From: Chionoecetes opilio
Taxonomy: Eukaryota > Arthropoda > Malacostraca > Decapoda > Majidae
Direction: 5' to 3'
Assembly (NCBI GenBank): GCA_016584305.1
Contig: JACEEZ010000091.1
Coordinates: 1-64,000 of the forward strand
DNA: 64,000 nucleotides
The position numbers and the translations under genes were made by a program. The notes under the pieces were generated by a model. The model worked only from the letters and a program-made list of their open reading frames with translations. It ran no database searches and was not told where the DNA came from. This document shows positions 11,401 through 22,963 of this stretch, piece after piece. Every line of letters begins with the position of its first letter. Within the stretch, counting starts at the first letter, position 1.

Positions 11401-13324
11401 ACCAATAAATCATCATTAATTACACATAAAGATACTACGAGGACAGAACTACGTAAACCACCATAACTTTGGCGGCAGACAACGGGTGGGTTTGGGTGGT
11501 TGTTTTTTCATCTGTGTGTCTGTGTGGTACCGTATTGGGTTCTAAACCCTTTTCTTTTGCCCTATAGCCGATAACCAACATGCTCATTTTTTAATTTTTA
11601 ATTTTAATTATTTTTATTTTTTGTACTTGTTTGAGTGGCAAGACTCGCACAGCTCCGGCATCGGCACTTCTTGCCACCCACTCTTAACATTTTTTTTTCT
11701 CTCTCTTTTTTGGGGGTTAGTTTTAATTATTTTTTTTTACCATTTATTCTGTGTTTTTTTAGTAAACATATTTTAATGTCATATCTTTATTTGTCCTGTT
11801 TTTCCCATGTTGTTCTTTTTTTTTTGCATTGTGTAATTGATTTATTTTTTTTTGTTTCAGATTATCTTTATTATGTACTTTCCCCTATTTTGCAATTTTT
11901 GATATTTTTTTGGTCATCGGCGCCTTGCCTTATCTTTCAATGGTCTGTGAGGGGACGGCCGGGGAGGTGACCAAGCATTGTAATACGCAAATATTTTTAC
12001 TTTAAGTTGCCGCCTCTAGTTTTTGTAGTAGTGACCCCTAGCGGTTGCCCACTTGCGGACAAGGTGAGCGGGGGTCTGCCCCCAGGTAAGTAGTTCCTCA
12101 GTATTGCCCCGGGGGCAGACGGGTCTTAGTGCTTAACGTCTTGGCGGCAGCTGATTTTGTACCAATAACTCATCATTTAATTACAAAAAAATTTTAAAGA
12201 TACAACACAAGGATTCTCCCCCGAACACACACAGCAACTTACACGACTAGGGACGTCCATAAGGGCGTGATTTTACCCAAAACGCAAAACGGCTCGGGTC
12301 AGGCCCATACCCCCAGCTACCTAAACCAACCAACCTACCCGGTGCTACGGGGACAAAAGCTAAAAGCCCCCATAACACCAAAAATTCTTATTAAAAAATT
12401 TTAATTTATGTTTTTTTATTCGTTTTTCCGTTATTTAATCAAATGCGTCTATATTTTTCTTAAAATTTTATCGTCGACAGAGAGAGGGAGAGAGACGGGA
12501 GAGAAGATGGATCTCCCCCCCTCTCTCTCTCTCTCTTTTTCCCTCTCTCTCTTTTCCCCCCCTTTCTCCCTTCTCTCTCTCTCCTTTCACTCAAACACAC
12601 ACCCCGCACACACTTTAAAGGCTTTTTCCCATTTCTGAAATTTTTCCCAGAAATTTCGCATCTCCCAGAAGAGTCGCTTTATCACACACAACAAAAAACA
12701 TGATGGACTATCACATCTTAAACCTCTTCCCTTTTTCGTTTTTCATTCTCCATCTTTTTCACCGTGCTATCTCTTTCCATTTTCCCCCTCTTTTCCTTCT
12801 TTTCCACGTGTGTTGGGTTCCCCTTTTATCACATTTTCTCTTTTTTTCCCCCTTCTTTTCCTATTCTTAATTTTCCTTTTTTTCCCTTTAATCCTTTCAT
12901 AACTGTTCCAATCCTTTTCCCTTTTCCCCTTCCCCTTTCCCCTTTTTTCCTCCTTCCCTTTCCCCTTCCCTTTTATCCCCTTCCTACAAGACGTAACCTT
13001 TCCCCCATTTTTTTACATTCTTTTTCTTTTTACATGCCAGTACTTCGCCCTTTCCATGAATTACTCTCTTTTCCCCTCTTCCATTATCACTTTTTTCTTA
13101 CTCACTCCCCCACCCCTCCCCCCTCCTCTATCTTCGTCTCCCCCTCCTTTGTACACAGATCAATGGCAAGAAGTCAAAATGAACATATGGTTTTTTGCTT
13201 TAATCAAGTTTTAAACTAGAAAATTTCTCTTCTTCCTCTTCTCTCTCTCTCCTTCTCCCCTTCTTTTTCTTCCTCTCTCTCCTCTCTCTCCTCATGTTTT
13301 TTATCTATTTTTCCTTCTTTTGTT

Positions 13325-13605
13325 TTTGTTTGTTAAGGATATCAATTCCTCAGACCTAGTGATCTACCGCTGGGGTTTGGTTGGCCGGAGCCACCCCCCG
13401 GGGAGGGGGGCCCAAAAACCCCCGGCTAACCCCTGGCCACCGAGATGAATCGGATTTCATTCGGTGGCCAGCTAACACCCAGCACCCTTTTCATGGGGGG
13501 GACGGGGGCTCGGGTTTTAAGAAAGACCCATCGTTTCGCCCCCCCCCGGGGACAAAACCCGGGACTTCTCGGTGTGAGCCGAACTTTCTAACCACTACCC
13601 CACGG
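13325..13605 (-). mobile_element. tRNA-Val-like SINE, second copy
   Basis: Same family as 5,109-5,424. The minus-strand A-box reads GGGTAGTGGTTAGAAAG, closer to a tRNA-Val D-arm than in copy 1, while the B-box is damaged. Homopolymer changes suggest base-calling error on top of real divergence. Confidence 0.7.
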
Positions 13606-14566
13606 AGTCCCCTTTTTCCCCTTTACTTATATTTTTCCCCCTTTTGTTTTTTATTTTTTAATTTTAGTTAGCAATGATGTGCCACCCTTGATGAGCGAGC
13701 GGCGTGCGGGGGGAAGGGTTTTTTGGTTTAAATTTCCATGAAAAAAGATCAAATTAAAAGATAAATAGTTGAATTTTGAAATACCAGAACAGAGAGAGTG
13801 AGAGAGAGAGTTTGGAAAAAATAATCTAGGTGAGACAAGGAATAAAGAAAAGGGAAAAAATGAAAGGAAAGAAAAGATCAACATAATGGAAAAAATGGGG
13901 AAAAAGAGGAAAGGGGTGATTCATGTGAATAAAAAGACAACAGGTATACGTTTTGAATTAAGGAAAAAAATGCTGTTTCTTTTGGATTAAAGGGGGAAAG
14001 GGTTATACTTATAATATGTTTTAGAAAAGGGGTAAAGAGTTAGTAATAGTCTTGGTTTAAAGGGGAAAATTTAAAAGGGAACAGTAAATTCCAAGAGGTT
14101 TATATAAAAAACCAGCAACATTTCCATACAACCACAAATTGGGGTTTATAAGGTTTTGCTGGGGAAGGGAAAAGGGGAAAAAAGAAAAGAAAGATGGCCA
14201 GGTTTTCCCTCCCCCACCCCCCCCACCACCTCACCACCCCACAAAACCATCCCACCCCCCATCACCCCCCCCACCCCCACCCCCATCCCATACACACCAC
14301 CCCCACCACCCCCCCATCACCATCACCACTACCCCACCCCACCTTTCACCACCCCAACACTACCACCATCACCCCCACCCCCACCATCATTGTGTATCAA
14401 GGATGTAAAAAAAAGGTGTAAGTCTGGCCGAGAACACAAACACACACACACAACACACACCCCTCTACTCGGGCCACCCATGCACATCACTTTTCCACAC
14501 ATCCTCTCTCTCTCTCTCTCTCTTCTTCTTCTCTTCCTCTTCTCTCCTCTCTCTCCTCTCTCCTCT

Positions 14567-14735
14567 ACCCCCCAGGGTGGCGCGGTTGGTAGAACACGGA
14601 CTGGTGTTGCAGAGTCCCTGCGACATCGGTCAGCGGTTCGATTCACCAAATTCGTCCTGGTGTGGTGGCGTTTTTTACAGTCTAACCTTGTATTGGTCTT
14701 TCAAAGTGTCTAGTAGGATCAAAGATTTATCTTTC
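14567..14735 (+). mobile_element. Second tRNA-derived SINE, copy in duplicated block
   Basis: Collinear with 6,437-6,612 and retains the better B-box (GGTTCGATTCACC at about 14,634). Confidence 0.7.
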
Positions 14736-15193
14736 TTTTCTTTTCTCCCCTCTTTTCCCCTCTCTCTCTCCTCTCTTCCCCCAAATTTTATATCCCGCTC
14801 GGCTTTTACGGAAACTATCGCCAATAACTGCGCTTTTCAGACCCCCCTTTTTATTTATTTTATCCTGCCTCATATTTTTTCCTATCTTCATCTCAATATG
14901 TATTTTTTTATCTCATTATTATTTCAATATATTTTCTGCTTTTTGTTGGCCATTTATATCCCTCTTCTTCTTTGTCTCCTTGTCGTCGACGTTTCCTTCC
15001 TCCTCCGGGCCTTGTTCTGTGCTATCTTGTTGTCATACATGTTTTTTTATAGTCGCATATGTAGTTCAGATGATACCCTCGTTTTTAGAAATAGGGTCTT
15101 TTGGTATCTATTCTTTTGTGTAAGTCTCGTCCTCCTCCTTTCCATAAATAAATAACAAAATCCTCGTACTAGTATTTACTTTAAGTAAAAAAA

Positions 15194-15226
<33 letters not shown>

Positions 15227-16008
15227 TGTGTGTGTGTGTGTGTGTTCAGAGATGTATTTTCATCGTTTTTTCTCATTTACACATATTTATTCTTTTTCCC
15301 AACTTGATCCGTTTGGCAAAGATATGTATCTCGACTATTTTTTCCCTTTTGTGTGTGATTATTTATTAAAGTGTGTATACATTATCAAGTAGCATTTTCA
15401 GTATTGTGGTTTGTAGGAGAGGGGAGAGGAGGAGGAAGAGAGAGAGAGAAGGAAGGAGAGAGAGAGAGAAATTGGCCAGATGTTGTTTTTAAATGTTTGT
15501 GTAGGGCGGACCGTTTTTTGGCAGGGGAGCGAAGCGAGCTGCTTCTTACCACCATAAGACCCGTGGAACCAAGTTTAAGCCAAAAAGTGTATAAACTACC
15601 CCTAAATATTCTTGGTTTGAGCTGAATTCGACAAACCAGTAGTGCTGTCAAAATCAAAGGGGGTTGTTAAACAAACTTTTTGCGTAGAACAAGCCCTTAA
15701 GAGTAATTAGCGTAAACTACTCCTAAATATTGTCGGATTGAGCTGAAATTGACAGCAAGAGTGCTGTCAAAATCAATGGGGGTCTGTGACAAACTTTTTA
15801 TGTAGAACAAGCCCTTAATGAGTAATTAGCGTAATGAGTTAATTGGCTGGAACGTGGCTCGCTCCACGTTCCAGCCGCAAGAACTGAGCCAAAAGCAAAG
15901 AGGCCAGAGCTGGACGCCTATACTTGATATATAATAATTCACCAGCGAGCGAGCGAAAGAGCGAGAACCATTACCAGAGCCAAAACTTCCATTCCTTTCA
16001 TCTCAATT

Positions 16009-16884
16009 AGAGAGAACTGAAACTCGAGAAATGCCAGTGGTCGCTGGCAGTTTTAACTCAAAGGTTGGTCTACTGTGTTTTGGCTCCGCGACTAATATTT
16101 TTCATAAATGAATTTCGCGATAAACATTGATGCACGCATCTGAATACCAAAAAATATAGTTCTTCTGTTGTTCTACTAATTATATGGATGACATTCATTA
16201 CGATGGAACGTTCTATAATAGCAATTTAATGCAAATTACTCGCCTCGAGTAGCAAAGCTTAATATATTTTTTACATGTATATTGTGGCATGTAAAATTTG
16301 GGTGATGTTCACACTGTTTTCTAAGACAGTACTGCTGCGTCTGGCAAACGCTTGTCAAAAATACAATAGGCAATGCCTTGGAAAAACGAAGAATAAAGAA
16401 TGCCGAAATCGGCTTGTGCTGCGACAATGTAGGTTATAATTGTGGAGGCGACACGCCGCGGCGGGGAGTGGTGGGCGGGGAGATTGTGGCGGGGAGATTG
16501 AATCAAAACATTGCCACTTCCACGCGTCGACTCATTGCACTTCCAGGCTTTCTATCTGATTGATACACAATAATAACAGGAAAATATGACTGCCTAGGTA
16601 TAGATAACTTCTAAACATACGTTATTGACTATATAATATCATAGCAGTAACATTTACCTCGCCTCTCAACTATAACCTACTTGGTTATTTGGTTAAATGC
16701 ATGTTTTACAGACTCAGGCTTCTATACAATATACATATAGAAGAAAATCGTTCTTAAAATTATACTTTTGTGTTTAAGTGCAGTGGAATAAGCCCATATT
16801 TTCTTTCAAGTTGACCAACTTTTCACCAAATTGTGAGTTAAAACTGCCAGCGACCACTGGCATTTCGGAGTTGCAGCTCTCTCT
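16009..16884. mobile_element. 876-bp TIR element, unit 1 of a tandem pair
   Basis: The left end AGAGAGAACTG followed by AAATGCCAGTGGTCGCTGG (within 16,030-16,050) is inverted at the right end (CCAGCGACCACTGGCATTT at about 16,848-16,866). Terminal inverted repeats are ~55-60 bp. AATT flanks both sides (16,005-16,008 and 16,885-16,888) and could be a 4-bp target duplication or part of the TIR palindrome. There is no transposase frame, so it is non-autonomous; superfamily not assigned. Confidence 0.8.
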
Positions 16885-16888
16885 AATT

Positions 16889-17763
16889 AGAGAGAGAACT
16901 GAAACTCGAGAAATGCCAGTGGTCGCTGGCAGTTTTAACTCAAAGGTTGGTCTACTGTGTTTTGGCTCCGCGACTAATATTTTTCATAAATGAATTCGCG
17001 ATAAACATTGATGCACCGCATCTGAATACCAAAAAATATAGTTCTTCTGTTGTTCTACTAATTATATGGATGACATTCATTACGATGGAACGTTCTATAA
17101 TAAGCAATTTAATGCAAATTACTCGCCTCGAGTAGCAAAGTTAATATATTTTTTACATGTATATTGTGGCATGTAAAATTTGGGTGATGTTCACACTGTT
17201 TTCTAAGACAGTACTGCTGCGTCTGGCAAACGCTTGTCAAAATACAATAAGCAATGCCTTGGAAAAACGAAGAATAAAGAATGCCGAAATCGGCTTGTTG
17301 CTGCGACAATGTAGGTTATAATTGTGGAGGCGACACGCGCGGCGGGGAGTGGTGGGCGGGGAGATTGTGGCGGGGCGATTGAATCAAAACATTGCTACTT
17401 CACGCGTCGACTCATGCACTTCCAGGCTTTCTATCTGATTGATACACAATAATAAAAGGAAAATATGACTGCCTAGGTATAGATAACTTCTAAACATACG
17501 TTATTGACTATATAATATCATAGAGTAACATTTACCTCGCCTCCTCAACTATAACCTACTGGTATTTGGTTAAATGCATGTTTTACAGACTCAGGCTTCT
17601 ATACAATATACATATAGAAGAAAATCGTTTTTAAAATATTACTTTTGTGTTTTAAGTGCAGTGGAATAAGCCCATATTTTTCTTTCAAGTTGACCAACTT
17701 TTCACCAAATTGTGAGTTAAAACTGCCAGCGACCACTGGCATTTCGGAGTTGCAGTTCTCTCT
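16889..17763. mobile_element. 875-bp TIR element, unit 2 of a tandem pair
   Basis: Nearly identical to 16,009-16,884 with the same inverted ends. It shares the single AATT at 16,885-16,888 with unit 1 and is followed by AATT at 17,764-17,767. The head-to-tail junction therefore forms a near-perfect palindrome of about 115 bp. Confidence 0.8.
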
Positions 17764-17767
17764 AATT

Positions 17768-18199
17768 GGCTTGGCTGGCGAATGACTCAGCAATTTACGG
17801 CTTTTATGCCTCTTTTTATGCATTATGAATTCTCTCAACTACCCAAGCAGATTATAAAGGATAACGACGCTATTGTTTGTAATTATGTTATTGAAGCTTC
17901 ATTTAGGTCAAGATTCGGGGGTTCAAGTCTTCATTTCGAGTCGTTTTTGAGGGTTTGTTTACTGAATCGAGAGAGAGAGAGAGAGAGTATATAGTTTTTC
18001 ACCTCACGTATATGGAAGGTCATGTCTATTTCTCTCATTCTCATTATAATGATATCACCAGTGGCGTAGCTATGGGGGGGCACGTGCCCCCACCCCCCCC
18101 CCCCCACGAGAATCAGGTACCCCCCACTGGCCATGGCTGGCGAATTCTGTATAATGCTCTAATAACCCACCACTGATCTGATCTTAGAATATACCCTTC
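17768..18199. other. Non-coding stretch with hAT-like end motif
   Basis: Contains a GA microsatellite (17,970-17,992), the motif CAGTGGCGTAGCTA at about 18,059 and a poly-C run. Inverted relatives of that motif occur at about 19,617-19,632 and 20,578-20,592, suggesting hAT-type element ends into which the Tc1 element jumped. No matching 8-bp target duplication was found. Confidence 0.4.
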
Positions 18200-18201
18200 T
18201 A

Positions 18202-19567
18202 CAGTAGTGCAATTTAGTCCGGATAGTATCAAATGTTGTGACTTTTTCATAATATGTCTAATCTTTGACTACACTAATAAAGTTTCTTTTGTTTTCTGTG
18301 CAGAAGAGTGTACTGGTGACATCTGGCATCTATTCTGCTGTGACCACGCTCCAGTAAACCCGCCAGTGCTACACCAGAGCTTGTTGTGGACGTTTATTGC
18401 TGCGAGCGTGCTCCGTGCGTTCGTGCTCCATTCATTATTAGCCCTTAATTTCATGATGGATATCACACCCAAGAAGCGTGCAAGTCTTAGAAAACATGCT
18501 GGTTTTAGCATCAGACAGATTTCTGAGAAAATGAAGGTGGCAAAGTCAACTGTTGGCGATATTGTGAAAAGAGCTGAAGACACTGGTGAACATTCAACAC
18601 TGCGCCGAGGAAAATGTGGAAGAAAACGCAAGACAACACCTCACGATGACAAGGTTATCATCAGAAATAGTGTGAAGGATCCTAAGAAAACCAGTAAAGA
18701 CCTTCAGAGAGATTTGTCTTCAGCTGGCGTAAATGTTTCTTCTTCAACTGTCCGGCGAAGGCTCCTTGAGGTTGGCAGAGTTGCCAGAAAACCGGTACAT
18801 AAACAGTTATTGACTTCTGCTATGAAGACAAAACGTCTTCGCTGGGCACGCAAGTATGCTGGATGGAAGGCAGATGACTGGAGGAAAGTTCTATTTTCAG
18901 ACGAATCGCATTTGAAGTGCATGGGTACAGGTCAGTGGTAGTGAGACGAAGCAAAGGTGAACCACTTCGGCCAGGGCACATTCAACAAGCGCCAAAATAC
19001 CCACCTAAGAAGATGTTTTGGGTTGTTTTACTGCTAAAGGTCTAGGGCGGCTTGTTAATGTTGAGGGAATGATGAACAGCGATAATACAAGGCAGTCATG
19101 GAGGCTCACTGCTTCCTGTGATGCAAAGGGACTTTCCTGGTGGAGGCGGCATTTTCCAGCAGGATCTCGCTCCGTGCCATACTTCCCGAAAAATGCGCAC
19201 ATTCTTCGAAGAAAGTGAACTAACCATTCTCGATTGGCCTGGGAAATTTTCCTGACATAAACCCCATTGAGAATCTATGGGCTATAATCAAACGTAGAAT
19301 CGAGAAAGACGACTGTTTGATGATGTAGAAGCTTATTTGTGCTGTTATTAAGGCCTGGTATGTACCATGACGAAGAACTAGCAAAAATGTGTTCAAGCTT
19401 GGTGGAATCTATGCCAAAGCGAGTGGAACTGCTTGTAAAGCAAAGGGTGGTCCTATCTCATATTAAATGTATCATCTATCGTACATTGACAGTTTTTTGG
19501 AATAAACATCAATTTAACAAATAATTGTATTATTTCATCACTGTCCGGACTAAATTGCACACTACTG
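18202..19567 (+). mobile_element. Tc1-family transposon (1,366 bp, inactive)
   Basis: The ends CAGTAGTG...AATTTAGTCCGGA and TCCGGACTAAATT...CACTACTG are inverted, and TA flanks both sides (18,200-18,201 and 19,568-19,569), as expected for Tc1/mariner. The interior encodes a broken transposase. Total length is typical of a Tc1 element with short terminal repeats. Confidence 0.92.
18453..19466 (+). pseudogene. Tc1-like transposase, frameshifted
   Basis: The product would cut and rejoin transposon ends. The ATG at 18,453 starts a paired-type helix-turn-helix region (SIRQISEKMKVAKSTVGDIV), then a GRKRK basic linker and a second HTH. The catalytic core has LFSDES (first Asp), FQQD (second Asp, near 19,160) and NPIENLW (Glu, near 19,270). 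The second Asp and the Glu are 34 residues apart by my count, the D34E spacing of Tc1. The first frame stops at 18,941 shortly after DES; at least two more frame changes follow. The tail GGPISY then stop at 19,466 matches the usual Tc1 C-terminus. The upstream frame back to 18,207 is open but lies in terminal non-coding sequence. Confidence 0.88.
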
Positions 19568-19569
19568 TA

Positions 19570-21110
19570 TGTGGCATCAGCGTGCCCCGCTTGCCTTGTG
19601 CTCCCCCATTGATAGATACCTAGCTACACCACTACTAACAAAGCAATCCAGCTCTTTAACAACCCACAAACTACGTAGGAAAAAAAAAAATGATGAAATT
19701 CCTACCACAATCCTCTGCGATGCTGTAAATGAGTTCGAAGCACTAACGAACCTTATCATATAACCTTAAATAGAATGCAACAAAACTATACCAACACTAT
19801 TACTAACTCATATTTACTAACATGAAGACTTAGATAACGTTACAGATAAAAAAAAATATTGGTCTTAGGTCAACAGGTAAGGGGGTGGGAAGGAAATAAA
19901 GGAAAGGTTTGTTGTTTCGAAGCAGTGTTGAGTTCCTTGAGTAATCCGGTACGAGTCGACAGTCAAGAGCGAGTCGGCGAGGAAGCAGGACGTGGGTGCA
20001 CTGAGAGCTGCACTGGGAGGCAGGTGAGAGGAGGAAGTTGATGATTGGTAGCCAAACAACGCTATATTTTGTTGTTTTTCTTATATGTCTGCAGCATAAG
20101 TTTAAGTAGAGAGAGAAAGTGAGGGAGAGAGAGAGTGAGAGGAATTAGTCGCGGATCTAGGGGGAGGCTACGGCCACCCTTGAAATCTCATTTGACCACC
20201 CCAGATCCGAGTCAGAGGTCTAATGAAAATTCAACCATACTTTTGTTAATGGTTTAATGGCTATGCCATGGCCACCCCACACTAGCTAGATCTGTGTCCA
20301 ACCTTGGCCACCCCAGTCACCACGTCCTGGCGGCGCTACTGTGAGTGGGGGAGGGAGGGAGGGAGTGAGAGCTTATACCGTGTGATTTAGGTTGTTTAGT
20401 CTTCCCTGCAAAGTAATGGCTGTTGCCTCGTTATCTTTTTACCCCCAAGGTGCCCCCCACTGGCCATGGCAGCCGTAATCTGCTTGGACCTGTAACTGAC
20501 TATATGCCCTTATACCCTTAATGTGACAGAATGCCTTTGAGCTCCGCTTGCCATGGTGCCTCCCTATTGATATGATACCTAGCTACGCCACTGCAGAGCC
20601 CAATAGCTACGTGAACGCCTAACATTAGTGAAAGTTTCCAGGCGTAGACACAGTATAGAAGACCTCGTAGAGGTTGATGGGAGAGGAGGAGAGGGAGTGG
20701 TTATGGCCAGAGAGCCAGTTACTCATATTATACATACATCTGTTATCACTTATGTGGATGTCTCTCTAATGCACGGCTTCATAAATATTTTCCCGCCAGA
20801 GATGAAACTACCGTACGTGTTTACCCAGCTGAGGTTAATTAGTCATATTAATGGAACAACTTAAAACTAATTTGGTATTCGCAGTGAATTACACATCTTT
20901 AAACACCTTTTTTAATGTTCAGTGTTCCGTTATTTTAATCTTAGATTATATATTAATGCTGTGCTATCACAGTGTGTTCTTTTGGCAGGTAAAAGGTAAC
21001 ACGGGGCTACGCATGGCGGTGTTGATTTATGTTACCCAGGGCAGACATTCAAGAGAGTTAAAGGCCACGGTGGTTAGCTTAACTAACTCCCTCTATTTCT
21101 ACACCCGGAG
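19570..21110. other. Non-coding stretch with TE end motifs
   Basis: Includes a hAT-like inverted end (about 20,578-20,592), a motif ATGCCATGGCCACCCC region near 20,260, and G-rich tracts near 20,345. No gene is recognisable; short frames look random. Confidence 0.45.
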
Positions 21111-21175
21111 CTAGTGGGTATTCCAGTACGAGATATGGCAGTGGCGGCACATGGTCGCTATGGGCATCGATAGCT

Positions 21176-21300
21176 GATTGGCTGAGCGACTACAACGACG
21201 TCACAGCCTCGCCAGCGAATCACAATTGTGTAAAAACAACGTGCCAGCCAATCAGATTGTGTCTCAAACGTGTCAGCCAATCACAAGGCAGCAGCCGCGG
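21176..21300. promoter_or_regulatory. CCAAT-box cluster, possible promoter
   Basis: ATTGG at 21,177-21,181 and CCAAT at 21,248-21,252 and 21,277-21,281 lie within ~105 bp of GC-moderate sequence, with ACGACGTCAC (CRE-like half site) at about 21,195. Multiple CCAAT boxes at this spacing are typical of animal NF-Y promoters. No gene is seen immediately downstream in this window, and CCAATCACAAGG also occurs at about 40,248 inside a transposable element, so it may be an element promoter. Confidence 0.3.
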
Positions 21301-21709
21301 CCTGCATTTTCAAGGTCGTTGTACTTATTTCTATTTTCTATTTCCATCGTTCTTTCATCCCGTGTCACCTCCGTCGCTTCAACACTTTTTTTTCTACCTC
21401 CACATAGACGCGGGTAACACGCCGGTGGCTGTACTTCCTTGTATTCTAGCTATTAATTATTCCTTCAGAGTAATAGGGTGCTCTTCTTCTTCTTATGATC
21501 TTTTTCGCTTGCTAATCTATTCGTAACTCGTCTTCCTGCCAGTTGGGGGAGGCCACCACCCCGGGAGGCGGGTCACAAACCCCCGGCTAACAACCGGTAC
21601 CAGTGGCGGCTCGTGATAAATAAAAGGGGAACTGCAGCTTCACACAACAGTAGCATACATAAATTTTATCTATCTCAGGTATGAGTTGTAGTTGATGTTC
21701 ACGGATTTC

Positions 21710-21830
21710 AGGCATGGTAGTAGTGGTGGTGGTAGAAGGGATGGTGGGGGTAGTAGTGGTGGTGGTAGAAGGGATGGTGGGGGTGGTAGTGTTGGCAGTA
21801 GAGGGGATGGCTGAGGTGGTGATGGTAGAA
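21710..21830. repeat. GGTGGTAG-type minisatellite
   Basis: Tandem variants of GTAGTGGTGGTGGTAGAAGGGATGG-like units (kept short here) give Val/Glu-Gly frames and no gene. The preceding sequence (about 21,676-21,705) matches, inverted, about 1,000-1,030. Confidence 0.7.
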
Positions 21831-22352
21831 TTACAGTATTACTTGAAAATAAAGTCAGTACCACTTGATTTTGCCGCCGCCCGCCGTCACTATGCACACC
21901 ATCACAGTGCGTGTGCACTGGCGGGGTTTCGAGACTAAAAGCTGGGGGACGAGACTAAAACTGCACGCTGCAGCTCTTGGCGTTCATAAAGCCCCCTTCA
22001 CACATTCCATAATGGAACCACGAACGCGCCAACAATGCAATGCGCAGCGCCGTCATGGTCCTGGTTTGGGTCCATCGTGACCGATCGTGACGCTCGTGAC
22101 GCGCTCGGCCGAGGCCACGAAAGTTAATGCGTGCACTAAAAAATCGGGAAGCTCCCCGATTTTTGTACCCAACGCAGCGCTATCGTAAGTCTATCATGAC
22201 GCTATCGTTATCTATGTAGCAGCTTCGTGACACTATCGTGATAGTCGTATGTCTATCGTGAAGAGGTGTCATGGGAAAAACCGTTGCAGTGTGTCACGCT
22301 AAAGCTAATAATGTGTCACGATTGTCCTAGGAAGGCGTCACGATAACACTAA

Positions 22353-22706
22353 AGGCCTCTTCCATTTGCGACATTTCAGGAACCAGTTCACGGAACCCAA
22401 GAATTCAGGCGTTCCATTTGTGCACGAAAACCTAGGTCCGAGGCGACGCGCGTAGTGATGCAGCAAAACCCTTGAACTTTCTGTACTCACATAGGTTGGT
22501 CGGTAGCCTGGGTAGAGTTTTCAGTTCATAACAAACAATGGTCGCCTTGGGCCCTATTTCTCTTTTCGTGAAGGGTTTTCCGCATGCACGAGTCGGAGAG
22601 GATGTCAGACAGCCTACAATTAAGGGCCACTGGTAGAGGAAAGCTGTCCCGCAATCTTAAACTTGATATGATCCCTACACATCACAGCTGGCTGAGTTAC
22701 CACTTT

Positions 22707-22750
<44 letters not shown>

Positions 22751-22963
22751 TTCTCTTTCTCTTTGTCTTTGTCTTTGTCTTTGTCTTTGTCTTTGTCTTT
22801 GTCTTTGTCTTTGTCTCTTGCCTCGCCAGCTGAGTTTGTTTGTAAACAAAAAACGGGGTTTTTGCGTTCCATTTGTGACACGCGAACCCAGAACCAGGAA
22901 CTGAACCCAACCCTGAACTGAAAGAACTGGTTCATGCAACTTGGGCACAAATGGAAGAGGCCT
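22353..22963. mobile_element. 611-bp Harbinger-like MITE
   Basis: The left end AGGCCTCTTCCATTTG is inverted at the right end (CAAATGGAAGAGGCCT, 22,948-22,963). TAA flanks both sides (22,350-22,352 and 22,964-22,966). A second inverted pair, GAACCAGTTC and GAACTGGTTC, lies just inside. The interior carries (CT)n and (GTCTTT)n microsatellites at 22,711-22,815 and no transposase. Confidence 0.85.
22710..22816. repeat. (CT)n then (GTCTTT)n microsatellite
   Basis: Compound microsatellite inside the MITE; it produces Arg/Glu and Lys/Asp/Thr repeat frames on the minus strand that are not genes. Confidence 0.95.

Larger units (their letters stand above)
8430..15965. repeat. Large duplicated block, copy 2 (error-rich)
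   Basis: Collinear copy of 1-7,840. From about 8,430 to 14,500 it differs from copy 1 mainly by small indels in homopolymers and dinucleotide runs (for example the clean GT tract at 1,460-1,515 is broken into irregular G/T runs near 9,815-9,860). From about 14,900 onward it is cleaner than copy 1. Some differences are real substitutions: the SINE at 13.3-13.6 kb keeps a more canonical tRNA A-box. This looks like a tandem duplication or unmerged haplotype whose left part was not polished. Confidence 0.8.

Noticed and set aside
18207..18452. N-terminal extension of the Tc1 transposase
   Set aside because: The frame begins within the terminal repeat and no Tc1 protein motif is seen before the ATG at 18,453.
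22620..22950. Lys/Asp/Thr and Arg/Glu-rich proteins
   Set aside because: Translations of CT and GTCTTT microsatellites inside a MITE.
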